From: Pseudonocardiales bacterium
GTDB taxonomy: Bacteria > Actinomycetota > Actinomycetes > Mycobacteriales > Pseudonocardiaceae
DNA: 42,517 nt
Direction of reading: 5' to 3'
Assembly: GCA_019241525.1 (NCBI GenBank)
Contig: JAFAWY010000053.1
Coordinates: 1 to 42,517, forward strand
Below the pieces are notes generated by a model that made no database searches, was not told where the DNA came from, and worked only from the letters and a program-made list of their open reading frames with translations. Made by a program: the position numbers and the translations under genes. Below are positions 8,290 through 16,673 of the stretch, one piece after another. Numbering within the stretch: the stretch's first letter is position 1; the number at the start of each line of letters is the position of its first letter.

Positions 8290-10107
8290 CTACGGTAAGG
8301 GCTCGTCATCAAAAAGGTTCGGCTGTTGCTGGCGGTAACGGGTGCGATCAACCGACTTGAGGTGTTCGAATTCAGGTGGCCGGAACAACCCGTGCAAGCT
8401 ACAGCGGGGAGCGAGCGAGCCGGCCGCGTCGAGGAGGGCATTAACCGCCTGGCGAGCACCCTCATTCGCTCCTTCCATGGTGGCGAGGTTGATGTCGGTG
8501 CGGACCCAATCACCGGCAAGGAATAGATTCCGGATCGCGGTGGCCGATTCGGGCCTGTCGGCCCAGGAACCTGCGTTCTGGATGAACAGTGGCTCGTCGT
8601 TGGCCACATGGGAAGTGCCGGAACCGGTGATCGCCGGGTCAAGAAACCACGAATGAAGCAGATCGTCGGTCAGCGTATTCTCACCGGTATCGTTGAGGTG
8701 CGCCTTGATCTGCGCCCACACCTCCCGGGCAATCTCGTCGGGGGAGCAGTCCTTGGCGGGCTTGTTGTTGACGCTTCCAGCCGTGTTCCAGTCGGAGATT
8801 ATCGTGGACAGGCAGTCCAGGGCAGCGCCATCGCCGTAATCACGAAAGTCGCGCCGCCAGAACTGGGCTTGGCTGATCGAGGTAAGCGCCCACGGTGAAT
8901 CGACATAATTGACATGTCCTGGCGCCAGCGGCAACCTGCGACGTAGATAGAACATTAATCCGTTCATCCAGTCGGTACGGAGTTGGCGTATTCTTTGCAG
9001 GCCCGGGTCCGCGGCAAGCACTTCAGGATTAAGCAACTGCCCGAAACGTTCGACCGGGACCGCCGACACGAACCAATCCGCAGTAATGGGCCGAGTTTGC
9101 CCTGCGGGATCACGTACCGTCACCGCAGCTATTTCATCCTTCACCACGTGCAGTCTCTCGACTTTATGGCCTACGCAGAAGTCAACGCCGAGGGCACGCA
9201 AACGGGCTACCCATGGATCGACCAGTCGCTCACTGGTGGAGCCATTGAGCAGCCGGTCCACACTGCCCCCGGGCTCGTTACCTCGACCCAAGGAACTCCA
9301 TATGACGGCCTCACCTACCAACCCGACAGTATGTGCACTTGCCTCGTGCGCCTTGGTAGCCACCAGATTTTGAGTAGCGCCGTGTACGAATAATCGGCGG
9401 TACTCCTGCGACATTGTGTCAGCACGAAGGAAGTCACTCCAGGTGACATGCTCCCACTGGCCGAATCGACGCTCGTCACAGCTCGTCACGTACACAAGCA
9501 TCCGGCGTGCGAAGTAAGCAGCCTCCTGAGCAGGCAGCCGGAATGCTTCGCGCAGCCCCGCCGCAATACTCTCCACCAAACTTTCCGGCGTATAGAACAC
9601 CGGATTAGGCGAAGGCGAGAACGGTAAGGGAACTGTTAAATCGGGGCCTGCTGAACGGGAGAGCCGGTATGCGCTTGCATGGACCAGGTTACCCCAGGCG
9701 CCTTGTTGATTTCCCGCGAACGGGATCCGGCGCATGGTGTCACCAAGATTCCAATAAAAGCCAGGAAAAAACCGGAATCCATGCTCGCCGGGTAGCGGCC
9801 GACGGCCGGAAGTCCCACTTCGCGGCACTGGGATGCTCCGCGCCTTCCCGCCCAGCGCCTTGCGCTCATAGACCGTGACCCGGAAGTTTCGCTCGGCCAG
9901 TTCGAGCGCCGCAGACAACCCAGCCACTCCGCCGCCGAGTACAGCCACCCGCGGTCCGGACGGTGCTACCCCGGCCGATGCTGGTATGCCCACCGACCCG
10001 GACATGGTCGCCAGACCCGCCAATGCCGTACCGCGGAGAAACTGCCTGCGCGACCGACCTGTATGCACTGGGTCTTGCCACATGCTAGCTGCTCGCCCCC
10101 GCCCCAT
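8290..10107 (-). CDS. Tat-exported phytoene desaturase-like FAD amine oxidase
   Basis: A 605-residue flavin oxidoreductase of the amine oxidase/phytoene desaturase/hydroxysqualene dehydroxylase superfamily. The N-terminus has a twin-arginine signal (SRRQFLRG, R20-R21) with a hydrophobic stretch, so the folded holoenzyme is probably exported. The FAD fold follows with VLGGGVAGLSAALELAE (57-73) and GGKAR (86-90). The family element GEHGFRFFPGFYWN (107-120) and the C-terminal FAD motif with AGDWVRTDINLATMEGA are present. Start choice is open: ATG 10107 or ATG 10083 (residue 9), neither with a strong RBS. Both leave the Tat signal intact. The substrate is unknown; polyisoprenoid-like lipids are plausible for this family. 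It converges with the P450 gene, 39 bases apart. A joint lipid or terpene modification role is conceivable but unproven. Confidence 0.85.
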   Translation of the reverse strand: MGRGRAASMWQDPVHTGRSRRQFLRGTALAGLATMSGSVGIPASAGVAPSGPRVAVLGGGVAGLSAALELAERNFRVTVYERKALGGKARSIPVPRSGTSGRRPLPGEHGFRFFPGFYWNLGDTMRRIPFAGNQQGAWGNLVHASAYRLSRSAGPDLTVPLPFSPSPNPVFYTPESLVESIAAGLREAFRLPAQEAAYFARRMLVYVTSCDERRFGQWEHVTWSDFLRADTMSQEYRRLFVHGATQNLVATKAHEASAHTVGLVGEAVIWSSLGRGNEPGGSVDRLLNGSTSERLVDPWVARLRALGVDFCVGHKVERLHVVKDEIAAVTVRDPAGQTRPITADWFVSAVPVERFGQLLNPEVLAADPGLQRIRQLRTDWMNGLMFYLRRRLPLAPGHVNYVDSPWALTSISQAQFWRRDFRDYGDGAALDCLSTIISDWNTAGSVNNKPAKDCSPDEIAREVWAQIKAHLNDTGENTLTDDLLHSWFLDPAITGSGTSHVANDEPLFIQNAGSWADRPESATAIRNLFLAGDWVRTDINLATMEGANEGARQAVNALLDAAGSLAPRCSLHGLFRPPEFEHLKSVDRTRYRQQQPNLFDDEPLP

Positions 10108-10267
10108 GCCCGCTGAGTGACAGAGAAATCACGCACAGTTGTTTTCACCAGGCGCCGGACCTTATCGCGACTGCTCGCTGGGCCTATTTGCTGGGACGCG
10201 AGGACACTGCGGTGCACCTCGAGGACGGTCCAACTGCCTTCGGTCCGCGCACCGGAGGCAGCCGGAC

Positions 10268-10465
10268 CTAGCTTGTGAGTTTGTCACGCTGGCACTGTGG
10301 GCAGATCTGGTCGGGATCTGATGGCGATGCGGCCAGCGCGAGACGGTCATAGGGCAAGGGCCGGGGCTTGAAGACTGCGCCGCACACGGCGATCACCTGA
10401 CCATCGGGTTGCAGGTCGCCGTAGTGAGTGTCCCGGTCAGCGAGCGAACGCAGGTACCACGGCAT
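10268..10465 (-). CDS. Small CxxC protein (65 aa), function unknown
   Basis: A 65-residue hydrophilic protein. The ATG at 10465 has an excellent RBS (GGGGGAG, about seven bases upstream). A longer reading frame to 10714 exists, but its N-terminal part has no protein-like features. It begins MPWYLRSLADRDTHYGD and has C28 in VCGAVF and a C-terminal CPQC (C55, C58), giving three Cys plus H14 as potential zinc ligands. Small actinobacterial proteins of this kind usually occur as stand-alone genes of unknown role. A perfect 14-bp palindrome lies 27 bases upstream of its start, suggesting dedicated regulation. Confidence 0.65.
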   Translation of the reverse strand: MPWYLRSLADRDTHYGDLQPDGQVIAVCGAVFKPRPLPYDRLALAASPSDPDQICPQCQRDKLTS

Positions 10466-10492
10466 GAGATTCTCCCCCAGTGCTCTATTTGT

Positions 10493-10506
10493 CCGGTACG
10501 TACCGG
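10493..10506. promoter_or_regulatory. 14-bp perfect palindrome, candidate operator
   Basis: CCGGTACGTACCGG is a perfect 14-base palindrome with no spacer. It lies 27 bases upstream of the ATG of the small CxxC protein on the minus strand, within the expected promoter. Immediately beyond it, CGTGC (10511-10515) and GCACG (10520-10524) form a second, shorter inverted repeat. Position and symmetry fit a regulator site. The regulator is unknown, and the divergent DCC gene start is too far (about 320 bases) to be the obvious target. Confidence 0.5.
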
Positions 10507-10524
10507 TGCGCGTGCTATTGCACG

Positions 10525-10823
10525 TACGGCGCAGCTGTCCGGTCAAGAGGCTGGCAGGTTGGCTTGACGGTGACGCGACCGCGCCTTGCAGTGTGCTCAG
10601 GGGAGGACCGTGGCGGCGGCCGTGGCCATAGAGCTCCATGCTGCGGTCAGGGCATCGGAGCCGTTGCGCGCCATACGGCCGTGACTTACAGGCCCACATC
10701 ACTGCCAGCACCAACCTAGATCGTTACGCTAGCTGGCAACATGAGTGCCAGGTGGCTACAAATGATCCGGAAACTGCTGGCACGCATTGTCGCCGGCAGC
10801 GCGGTGGTCCACCGGAGGTGACC
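10525..10823. other. Intergenic stretch without recognisable gene
   Basis: About 300 bases between the divergent small CxxC gene and the DCC-family gene. Open frames crossing it are extensions of the neighbours with no RBS or family features. The stretch presumably contains the plus-strand promoter of the DCC gene. I see no strong -10/-35 pair or further palindrome. Confidence 0.4.
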
Positions 10824-11231
10824 GTGAACGCGGGCGTGCTCGTATTCGACGGGCGGTGTGGATTCTGTACCCGCAGCGTTGGGTGGCTGCGCCGGCTGGA
10901 TCGGCACCGGCGAATCGAGCTGCTGCCGCTACAGCAGCCGGGTGCACCCGCGCGGGTAGGAGCGACGGTTGAGCAGTGCTTGGCGGCGGTGCGCTGGCTC
11001 GGCACCGATTTGTCACAAGCCGCAGCAGCCGAGGCCATCAACGCCGCATTGGCCGCGGCACTAGGCACCCGCGTCCCGCTGCTCGTATACAAGCTGACTC
11101 GCCCGGCGCAAGAGCGCCTATACCAGTGGGTGGCCAATAACCGCCACCGCCTGCCAGGCGCCACACCTTGGTGTGAGCATCGCCCCGCCGACTGCGCTGA
11201 GGGCTTAGGCGTGCCGAAAACGGGCTCATAG
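10824..11231 (+). CDS. DCC-family thiol-disulfide oxidoreductase (DUF393/YuxK-like)
   Basis: A 135-residue protein of the DCC family, small thioredoxin-fold proteins named after the conserved Asp-x-x-Cys-x-x-Cys motif. Here the motif is FDGRCGFCTRSVGWLRRLD (D9, C12, C15 with the chosen start). The rest is helical (residues 50-85), and the C-terminus has GATPWCEHRPADC with two more Cys. I chose GTG 10824 because GGAGG (10814-10818) ends five bases before it; GTG 10818 would overlap the RBS. Family members are generally considered redox-active, but the substrate is rarely known. It is a stand-alone gene here. Confidence 0.85.
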   Translation: MNAGVLVFDGRCGFCTRSVGWLRRLDRHRRIELLPLQQPGAPARVGATVEQCLAAVRWLGTDLSQAAAAEAINAALAAALGTRVPLLVYKLTRPAQERLYQWVANNRHRLPGATPWCEHRPADCAEGLGVPKTGS

Positions 11232-11631
11232 GATGCTCGGGAACCTCGGCAGCTGGACGGGCGGTAATTCATCTGCTCAAAGGCGGCCGCGCGGTCGGAG
11301 ATTCTTGACTCCGATCAACGGGCAGGCAGGGCGATGAGAGTTCTTATTGATGGCGAGTTGTGCGCTTGCTCAGGCGTTGATATGCCTACTGCTGGCGATG
11401 CCGTCCTCGATCGGAATAACAGTCGCGTTGGTGGCCAGGCTTGCCATATTCGCCACAATTGCCGGTTCAGCACACAACGCCTTGGTGACTGACTTGGTCC
11501 CTGTGCAGTACCTATTGCGGGCAAGTTTATGATCTCTCGCATTTCCTTTGACCAATTCGCGCTGTTCACCCAGCTCGGTCTCATACCCATATCCGGTGGA
11601 GATTCCCACTAGAAAAGACCGATAACAGAAT
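11232..11631. other. Intergenic region with possible remnant of a membrane protein
   Basis: These 400 bases separate the DCC gene from the convergent SDR gene. A short plus-strand frame (11347-11532) encodes about 60 residues with two hydrophobic runs (ALICLLLAMPS and ARLAIFATIAG) followed by ALVTDLVPVQYLLRASL. This faintly recalls a mid-portion of an MFS transporter, so it could be a decayed fragment. It lacks an RBS and stops abruptly. The base composition is lower in GC than the neighbours. No intact gene is supported. Confidence 0.3.
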
Positions 11632-12363
11632 CTACGGCACAGTGGTGAGCTCAGGTTGTTCGGCGCCGTGGGGAATGTCGATGCGCTCCTCGCCCGTGCG
11701 CAATGCACGCACAATCACCTGAGCGACGTACTCGGGTCGGTGCGCGATCATCCCCGGTCGAGCCTCCTTGCCCACCTGGTACCGGCCACCGCCAAACTCG
11801 GTCCCGGTGATCGACGGCAACACCAGCGACACCACGATGCCGTCGGCATCCAGTTCCTTGCGGGACACCAACGTGAGCATGTTGACCGCGGATTTCGTCG
11901 CGGCATACCCTCCAGCACCCGGCAGCACCGTTCGCGTGCTGCCCGAGCTGATGTTGACAATCCGGCCTGACCGTTGAGCCCGCATTGCCGGCAACACCGC
12001 CTGCGTCATGGCCACGACGCTGACCACGTTGAGGGCCAGCACGCGGGTGAACTCGTCGAGATCCAACTCGTCCAGACGCCCGTACAGGCTGACACCGGCA
12101 TTGTTGACCAGCCCGTCGATGCGGCCATGCCGGTCCAACGTCGCCTCGACCAACCGCTGGATTGCCGCACGGTCGGTGACATCAGTGGGCACCGCCAGCG
12201 CGCCGGTGAGTTCGCTGCTCAATGCCTCAAGCCGGTCACCACGGCGGGCCGCCAGGACGGGGTACCCACCGACCTGATGCAGCAGCCGTGCTGTCGCCGC
12301 ACCGATCCCCGAGGACGCCCCGGTAACGATCACAGTCTTGCCAGCCGGATCCCATTGCTCCAC
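11632..12363 (-). CDS. Short-chain dehydrogenase/reductase (classical SDR)
   Basis: NAD(P)-dependent oxidoreductase of the classical SDR family, about 243 residues with the chosen start. The cofactor motif TGASSGIGAAT (14-24) is followed by DVT, NNAG (87-90), the catalytic serine in NISSGS and the Tyr-x-x-x-Lys pair in YAATK (Y153, K157), so it should be catalytically competent. The R in LAARRGD after beta-strand 2 favours NADPH. I chose GTG 12363, since the Rossmann fold then starts at the usual residue 8. GTG 12399, with AGGTGG close by, is an alternative that adds 12 residues. The substrate cannot be predicted. It is divergent from the F420-dependent oxidoreductase, sharing a roughly 100-base promoter region. 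Confidence 0.9.
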   Translation of the reverse strand: MEQWDPAGKTVIVTGASSGIGAATARLLHQVGGYPVLAARRGDRLEALSSELTGALAVPTDVTDRAAIQRLVEATLDRHGRIDGLVNNAGVSLYGRLDELDLDEFTRVLALNVVSVVAMTQAVLPAMRAQRSGRIVNISSGSTRTVLPGAGGYAATKSAVNMLTLVSRKELDADGIVVSLVLPSITGTEFGGGRYQVGKEARPGMIAHRPEYVAQVIVRALRTGEERIDIPHGAEQPELTTVP

Positions 12364-12461
12364 AACCCCATACTGCCTGCCGTGGCAGCGAGCAGGCACG
12401 CCACCTGGAGATCACCTCGCCAGCAGGACATCCTCCGCGGCGTCACCGACAATGTGTGCAC

Positions 12462-13442
12462 ATGGAGATCGGATACACCCTGATGACCGAGCAATCCGGG
12501 CCGAATGACCTGGTGCGCTACGCGGTGGCTGCCGAGCAGGCTGGATTCACCTTCGAGGTCTGCAGCGATCATTACTTCCCGTGGTTGGACGCGCAGGGCC
12601 ACGCCCCGAACGCGTGGACCCTGCTGGGCGCCGTCGCTCATGCCACCGAGCAGGTCGAGCTGATGACCTACGTGACCTGCCCAACCATGCGGTATCACCC
12701 CACCGTGGTGGCCCAGCAAGCGGCCACGATGGGGCTGCTGTCGGGAGACCGGTTCACCCTGGGCCTAGGGTCGGGTGAGAACCTGAATGAGCACGTGGTG
12801 GTGCATGGCTGGCCGCCGGTCTCGGTGCGCCACGAGATGCTCATCGAGGCGGTGCACATCATCAGTGCCCTCTTCGACGGCGGTTACGTCACCCGGCTCA
12901 GCCCGTTCTACCAAGTCGACTCCGCGAAGCTGTGGGATCTGCCGGCGCAGCGGGTGCCGATCGCAGTGGCTGTGTCGGGCGCGGAGTCGTGCGAGTTGTT
13001 CGCCCCGCTGGCTGACCACATGGTCGCCGTCGAACCGAACGCCGAACTGGTCAAGATGTGGGATGCCGCGCGGCGTGGAAAGAGCACCAGCCGCCGAATC
13101 GGTCAGTTGCCGATCTGCTTTGACGCTGATCGGCAGGCCGCGATTGCTCGGGCGCACGAGCAGTTCCGCTGGTTCGCCGGGGGCTGGAAGGTCAACGCCG
13201 AGATGCCCTCAACTGCTGGGTTCGCCGCCGCGACCCAATTCGTCCGGCCCGACGATGTCGCCGACAACATCTCCTGCGGGCCAGACGTCGAGGCGCATGT
13301 TGCGGCAGCGCGGCCCTTCGCCGAGGCGGGGTTCACCCATCTCGCGCTGGTGCAGATCGGCGGCGAGCCGCAGCACCAGGAGCCGTTTCTCGACTACGCG
13401 CGGGACAAGCTGCTGCCCGCGATGCGTGCCGAGTTCACATAA
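12462..13442 (+). CDS. F420-dependent LLM-class oxidoreductase (FGD-like)
   Basis: A 326-residue TIM-barrel oxidoreductase of the luciferase-like monooxygenase family, closest in pattern to F420-dependent glucose-6-phosphate dehydrogenase-related proteins (the TIGR03557 group). Diagnostic elements are MEIGYTLMTEQSGP at the start, CSDHYFPW (about 35-42), TCPTMRYHPTVVAQQAATM, and the phosphate-binding GLGSGENLNEHV (about 104-115). The family uses deazaflavin F420, supporting an actinobacterial host. ATG 12462 is preferred over GTG 12456 because the conserved family start is MEIGYT. No clear RBS is present, so the transcript may be leaderless. The substrate is unknown. Confidence 0.9.
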   Translation: MEIGYTLMTEQSGPNDLVRYAVAAEQAGFTFEVCSDHYFPWLDAQGHAPNAWTLLGAVAHATEQVELMTYVTCPTMRYHPTVVAQQAATMGLLSGDRFTLGLGSGENLNEHVVVHGWPPVSVRHEMLIEAVHIISALFDGGYVTRLSPFYQVDSAKLWDLPAQRVPIAVAVSGAESCELFAPLADHMVAVEPNAELVKMWDAARRGKSTSRRIGQLPICFDADRQAAIARAHEQFRWFAGGWKVNAEMPSTAGFAAATQFVRPDDVADNISCGPDVEAHVAAARPFAEAGFTHLALVQIGGEPQHQEPFLDYARDKLLPAMRAEFT

Positions 13443-13630
13443 CGCCCGAACGGGGCGGCAACAGGACCTGCGCCGGCAAGCAATACGCGCACGATGCAGG
13501 TGCCGGTGTCGCCGTCCCGCGCCGGGCTGAAAATCTTCGCGGCGAGCGCAAGCACCTCGAGATCGAGAGTTTGATCGCTCCGGACATCGACCCGGTCACA
13601 AGCGGTATCGTCCAAGTCCCCGCTCCCTTT

Positions 13631-13694
13631 CGCAGTCTGGATGCAGACTGCGATGTGAGAGGCCTCGATAACCGCAGTCTGCATCCAGACTGCG
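13631..13694. promoter_or_regulatory. 64-bp compound palindrome: two identical 22-bp operator-like dyads
   Basis: Two 22-base palindromes occupy 13631-13652 and 13673-13694. Each consists of half-site CGCAGTCTG, a four-base spacer and CAGACTGCG. The second site is the exact reverse complement of the first (spacers GATG and CATC). Their centres are 42 bases apart, four helical turns. The 20 bases between them contain GAGGCCTC (13659-13666) centred exactly on the axis of the whole 64-base array (13662.5), making a nested dyad. The array ends 33 bases before the ATG at 13728, so it probably overlaps the promoter. A -10-like TAGGTT lies at 13696-13701. A pair of dimer sites on one DNA face is the simplest reading; a large hairpin is the alternative. 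Confidence 0.75.
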
Positions 13695-13727
13695 GTAGGT
13701 TGAGTCGCCAACCTTGGAGAAACGTTC

Positions 13728-14219
13728 ATGACGGCAAACGAGCAACTGAGCACCTACCTCAATGACCACCTGGGCGGCGCCAACGCTGGCGTGGAGATGG
13801 CTCGTAAGCTTCACGACGAGATCCAGGGAGAACCGGAAGCCGAAGTGCTCGGCCGGCTACCGGAAGAGATCGAGGAAGATCTCCAGACGCTGCGGGATCT
13901 GATCGACGCGGTCGGTGCCGCTAACCACCCCATCAAGCAGGCCGCAGGATGGGTGGCGGAAAAGGCTCACCGATTGGGAATCGCGGAGCCGCGCACCGGA
14001 AGCCCGCACCTGAGCCGGATGTTGCAGGCCGAGACCCTCGCCCTGGGTGTGGAAGGCAAGCGTTGTCTCTGGCTGGCGCTGAGCGAGGTGACATCCACTC
14101 ACCCGCAACTTGCCGCTGTTGACCTGCAAAGACTCCTCGACCGGGCCGCAGATCAGCGTCAACGCCTTGAGGTGGTGCGGCGGGCTGCCGCGCGGCGAGC
14201 TTTCGCGACCGCCGACTAA
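13728..14219 (+). CDS. Helical protein of unknown function behind double palindrome
   Basis: A 163-residue, almost entirely helical, soluble protein. The ATG at 13728 has GGAG about ten bases upstream. It begins with LSTYLNDHLGGANAGVEMAR and has an acidic stretch with LPEEIEEDLQTLRDLIDAV (about 45-63), a middle AAGWVAEKAHRLG and a C-terminal Arg-rich helix. The four-helix pattern with scattered Glu and His vaguely recalls ferritin-like or DUF892-type bundles, but I cannot identify a di-metal Glu-x-x-His set with confidence. Similar small helical proteins occur in actinobacteria without known function. The double palindrome in front of it implies tight regulation. It stands alone between convergent neighbours. 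Confidence 0.78.
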   Translation: MTANEQLSTYLNDHLGGANAGVEMARKLHDEIQGEPEAEVLGRLPEEIEEDLQTLRDLIDAVGAANHPIKQAAGWVAEKAHRLGIAEPRTGSPHLSRMLQAETLALGVEGKRCLWLALSEVTSTHPQLAAVDLQRLLDRAADQRQRLEVVRRAAARRAFATAD

Positions 14220-14239
14220 CGCCGACTAGTCCGGCGCCC

Positions 14240-14695
14240 TCAGCCCCACGCAAAGCGGTTGGTATCCAGCGGCGGGCGTCCGTGCCGCCGCCACGCCCAG
14301 TTCAACGTCGCCACCACGGCCTCGATCCATCCCGGGCGCCCCTGTAACCGGGCAGGCAGCGGGCGGCTACCGGCCAGTTGCTCTGCGGCGTGACATTCCG
14401 CTTCGATCAAATCGTCGTAGGCAACTTGGAGTCGTCGCGTTACTGGCGACGGCGCAAGGCGCCATTGTTCGGTCTTCGGCTCCACAATCGCCAACCAGCG
14501 GCAGGTTTCCACCACGCCGGCGCCGTACCAATCTGGTACGCCGCGGCGGAGTTGCTCATCGTGGAACTGCTCGGCCGCCTGCCACAGCGCGACGAATTCG
14601 GCCCGCGAGACCCGCAGATTACTGGCAGGAATCTTGGCGACGTCGGCTGGAGACACTTTCACGCCTTTGATACTCACATGCCCGATAACGGACAT
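14240..14695 (-). CDS. Actinobacterial protein of unknown function
   Basis: Soluble protein of about 151 residues from ATG 14695. The reading frame extends up to GTG 14770, and no start has a clear RBS, so the N-terminus is uncertain. The segment VSPADVAKIPASNLRVSRAEF leads into WQAAEQFHDEQLRRG. The most characteristic part is DWYGAGVVETCRWLA with a conserved-looking Trp/Cys, and the C-terminus has WIEAVVATLNWAWRRHG. I recall comparable actinobacterial hypotheticals with a GV-x-x-TCRWLA element, but no function. It is convergent with the helical gene and lies downstream of the peptidase operon on the same strand with a 103-base gap. Confidence 0.6.
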   Translation of the reverse strand: MSVIGHVSIKGVKVSPADVAKIPASNLRVSRAEFVALWQAAEQFHDEQLRRGVPDWYGAGVVETCRWLAIVEPKTEQWRLAPSPVTRRLQVAYDDLIEAECHAAEQLAGSRPLPARLQGRPGWIEAVVATLNWAWRRHGRPPLDTNRFAWG

Positions 14696-14798
14696 CCAAG
14701 CACCACACAGCAGCGTTTTCCCAAGAGTAACAATCCCGTAACACGGTCCTGTTAGTGAAGGAATGACCACGAATGGTAGCGGATTAACTCACCGAGGA

Positions 14799-16673
14799 TC
14801 AGGCGCTGCGCTCGGTGATGCCAAGCAGGTGAGTAGTCAGCCAATGCACGGTTTCCCGCACGAATAACGCACGGTTACTGGTACTGAGAATTTCGTGCCC
14901 ATCATCGGCCAGCACCAGGTAGCCGGGGGAAGCGCCGTGGTCGCGCAGTGCCGCAACGAGTTGCTCGGCCTCGATGGTGGGCACGTTGGTGTCGTGCGCA
15001 CCATGCACCACCAGAAGGGGCGCTCTCAACTGCCCAATGCGGTGGATCGGCGACAGCTCACGCAGAAGTTCCGCATCTCGTCGGGGATCACCGTATTTGG
15101 TCACGGCGGCTGCGGAGATCCACGGCTCGGTATGCGTGTAGAACGTGTGAAAGTCGGAGATACCGCATACATCGACACCGACCCGGAACAGCTGAGGATA
15201 AGTCACCATCGCGGCAACGGTCAGGTAACCACCGTAGGAACGGCCACCGCAGCCAATCGCGGCGGGATCAGCGAGCCCGGCGTCCACCAGGTATCGGACC
15301 GAATCGGAGACATCGTCGATCGCGGCAAACCGCAGAGAGCCGATGTCCGCATTGACGAACCGGTGCCCGAAACCCGAGGAACCACGCACGTTGGGCGCGA
15401 ATACCGCAACGCCATGGCTGACCAACGCTTGATAAAGAGGGTTGAAGATGGGCCGCTCCTGCGCCTCTGGACCGCCGTGCAACCAGATCAGCGTGGGTAC
15501 TGTTCCCAGAGCCCCAGCCGGCCGGTAGAGCCATCCGGACAGCGTGAGGCCGTCTTGGGCCTGCCACCGATGCAGCTCCGGCCGGGCTGGCGCATCCGGC
15601 GGCCACGGGGCAGCCGCGAAGGGAGCCATCCGCACCGACTCAGCAGGCGGCAGTGGGTAGCGCAGGACGTGCGGTGGTTCGGCACCAGATTCCACGGCAA
15701 GGACCAGCGACCCACCGTCCTGGGCGAAGGCGCAGCCGGTCACCACCTCGGCCGGTGGCGGCGGCAGCACCCGATCTTCCCCGCCGGCCAAGTCGATGAG
15801 CTCCAGCTCGCTTCGCCCCTCGACGTTCCACACCGCAAGAATCGCCCGGCCGGTCGGCTCGAGGGCAAACCTGTCCAGCTCGACGCTGTCGCGTGCGGCA
15901 ATCAGCTCGGCAGCATCGGGATAGCCGGCAGCCACTCTCGGCAGCGCCAGCAGCGCAGTGAACTCGCGACCTGCATCGGTATGCAGGTAGATCGTTCGGG
16001 CATCAGGCGCGAAACGCGCGTCGGCGACGGTGGCATCGGCACCGAGCAGCTCAACGCAGCTGCCGGCTCGGGTGTCGACGAGCAGCAACCGGCGGCCACC
16101 ACGGCGGCCGACGCGCACCACGGCGTAACGCCCGTCGTGGCTGAAGGTGCACACCACCGCGGCGGTGCCACTGACCAGCGGGTGGCGACGTGCCGAGCAC
16201 ACGTCGACCGCGTACGCGGTAAGCCAGGCCGGGTTGGTGTCGCTGCTTTCCACCAGGCCAACGACACGGCCGCCAGGCTGCCAGGGACCCAGCGACGCCA
16301 TGCCCACCGGAGTTCCCGCGATGATCCGGGCATCGGTGCCGTCCGGGCGCAGCGCGCGGACCACCGTGCGCTCGCCGCCGCCGGCCGCTGTGGTCAGGCA
16401 CAACCACTCGCCATCAGGTGACCAGCTGACCGCCCGGACATAGTCCGGGCCGGTGTCCAGCCGCACCGGGGGACCGGACTCGGTGACCGGGGTGAGCCAA
16501 ACGCGGGGAGCGCCATCCCGGTCGGAGACCACGGCAAGGGTACGACCATCTGGGGACAGCGCGGGCGAGATACAGGTCTCGGCGGCGAGCCAGTCAAGGG
16601 ACGGTGAGGCGGCGGCCAGCCGGTCCAGCCGGCGGCGTGCGAAGTCACTGGCCCTCTCCAAGCTCGCATCCAC
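14799..16673 (-). CDS. S9-family prolyl oligopeptidase-like serine peptidase (operon member)
   Basis: A 624-residue cytoplasmic peptidase with no signal sequence. The N-terminal two thirds form a beta-propeller-like region with repeated SPDG/TDAGREF-type blades. The C-terminal alpha/beta hydrolase domain starts near residue 395 (LSGWLYRPAG), with the oxyanion region WLHGGPEAQ and the catalytic triad S479 (GRSYGG), D561 (GAHDTNVP) and H593 (DDGHEIL). It should therefore cleave short peptides or acyl-amino acids. The GTG start at 16673 directly follows the amidotransferase stop with no gap. An AGGAG-type RBS lies inside the upstream gene, so the two are tightly co-expressed. In this operon it may process or recycle the amidated product. 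Confidence 0.9.
   Translation of the reverse strand: MDASLERASDFARRRLDRLAAASPSLDWLAAETCISPALSPDGRTLAVVSDRDGAPRVWLTPVTESGPPVRLDTGPDYVRAVSWSPDGEWLCLTTAAGGGERTVVRALRPDGTDARIIAGTPVGMASLGPWQPGGRVVGLVESSDTNPAWLTAYAVDVCSARRHPLVSGTAAVVCTFSHDGRYAVVRVGRRGGRRLLLVDTRAGSCVELLGADATVADARFAPDARTIYLHTDAGREFTALLALPRVAAGYPDAAELIAARDSVELDRFALEPTGRAILAVWNVEGRSELELIDLAGGEDRVLPPPPAEVVTGCAFAQDGGSLVLAVESGAEPPHVLRYPLPPAESVRMAPFAAAPWPPDAPARPELHRWQAQDGLTLSGWLYRPAGALGTVPTLIWLHGGPEAQERPIFNPLYQALVSHGVAVFAPNVRGSSGFGHRFVNADIGSLRFAAIDDVSDSVRYLVDAGLADPAAIGCGGRSYGGYLTVAAMVTYPQLFRVGVDVCGISDFHTFYTHTEPWISAAAVTKYGDPRRDAELLRELSPIHRIGQLRAPLLVVHGAHDTNVPTIEAEQLVAALRDHGASPGYLVLADDGHEILSTSNRALFVRETVHWLTTHLLGITERSA

Noticed and set aside
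11347-11532. Hydrophobic 61-codon ORF resembling an MFS fragment
   Set aside because: Too short, no RBS, no continuation upstream or downstream in any frame that I can follow. Kept only as a remark on the intergenic region.
13446-13460. CGCCC/GGGCG hairpin after the F420-dependent oxidoreductase gene
   Set aside because: A five-base GC-only stem is expected by chance in this base composition and has no U-run.
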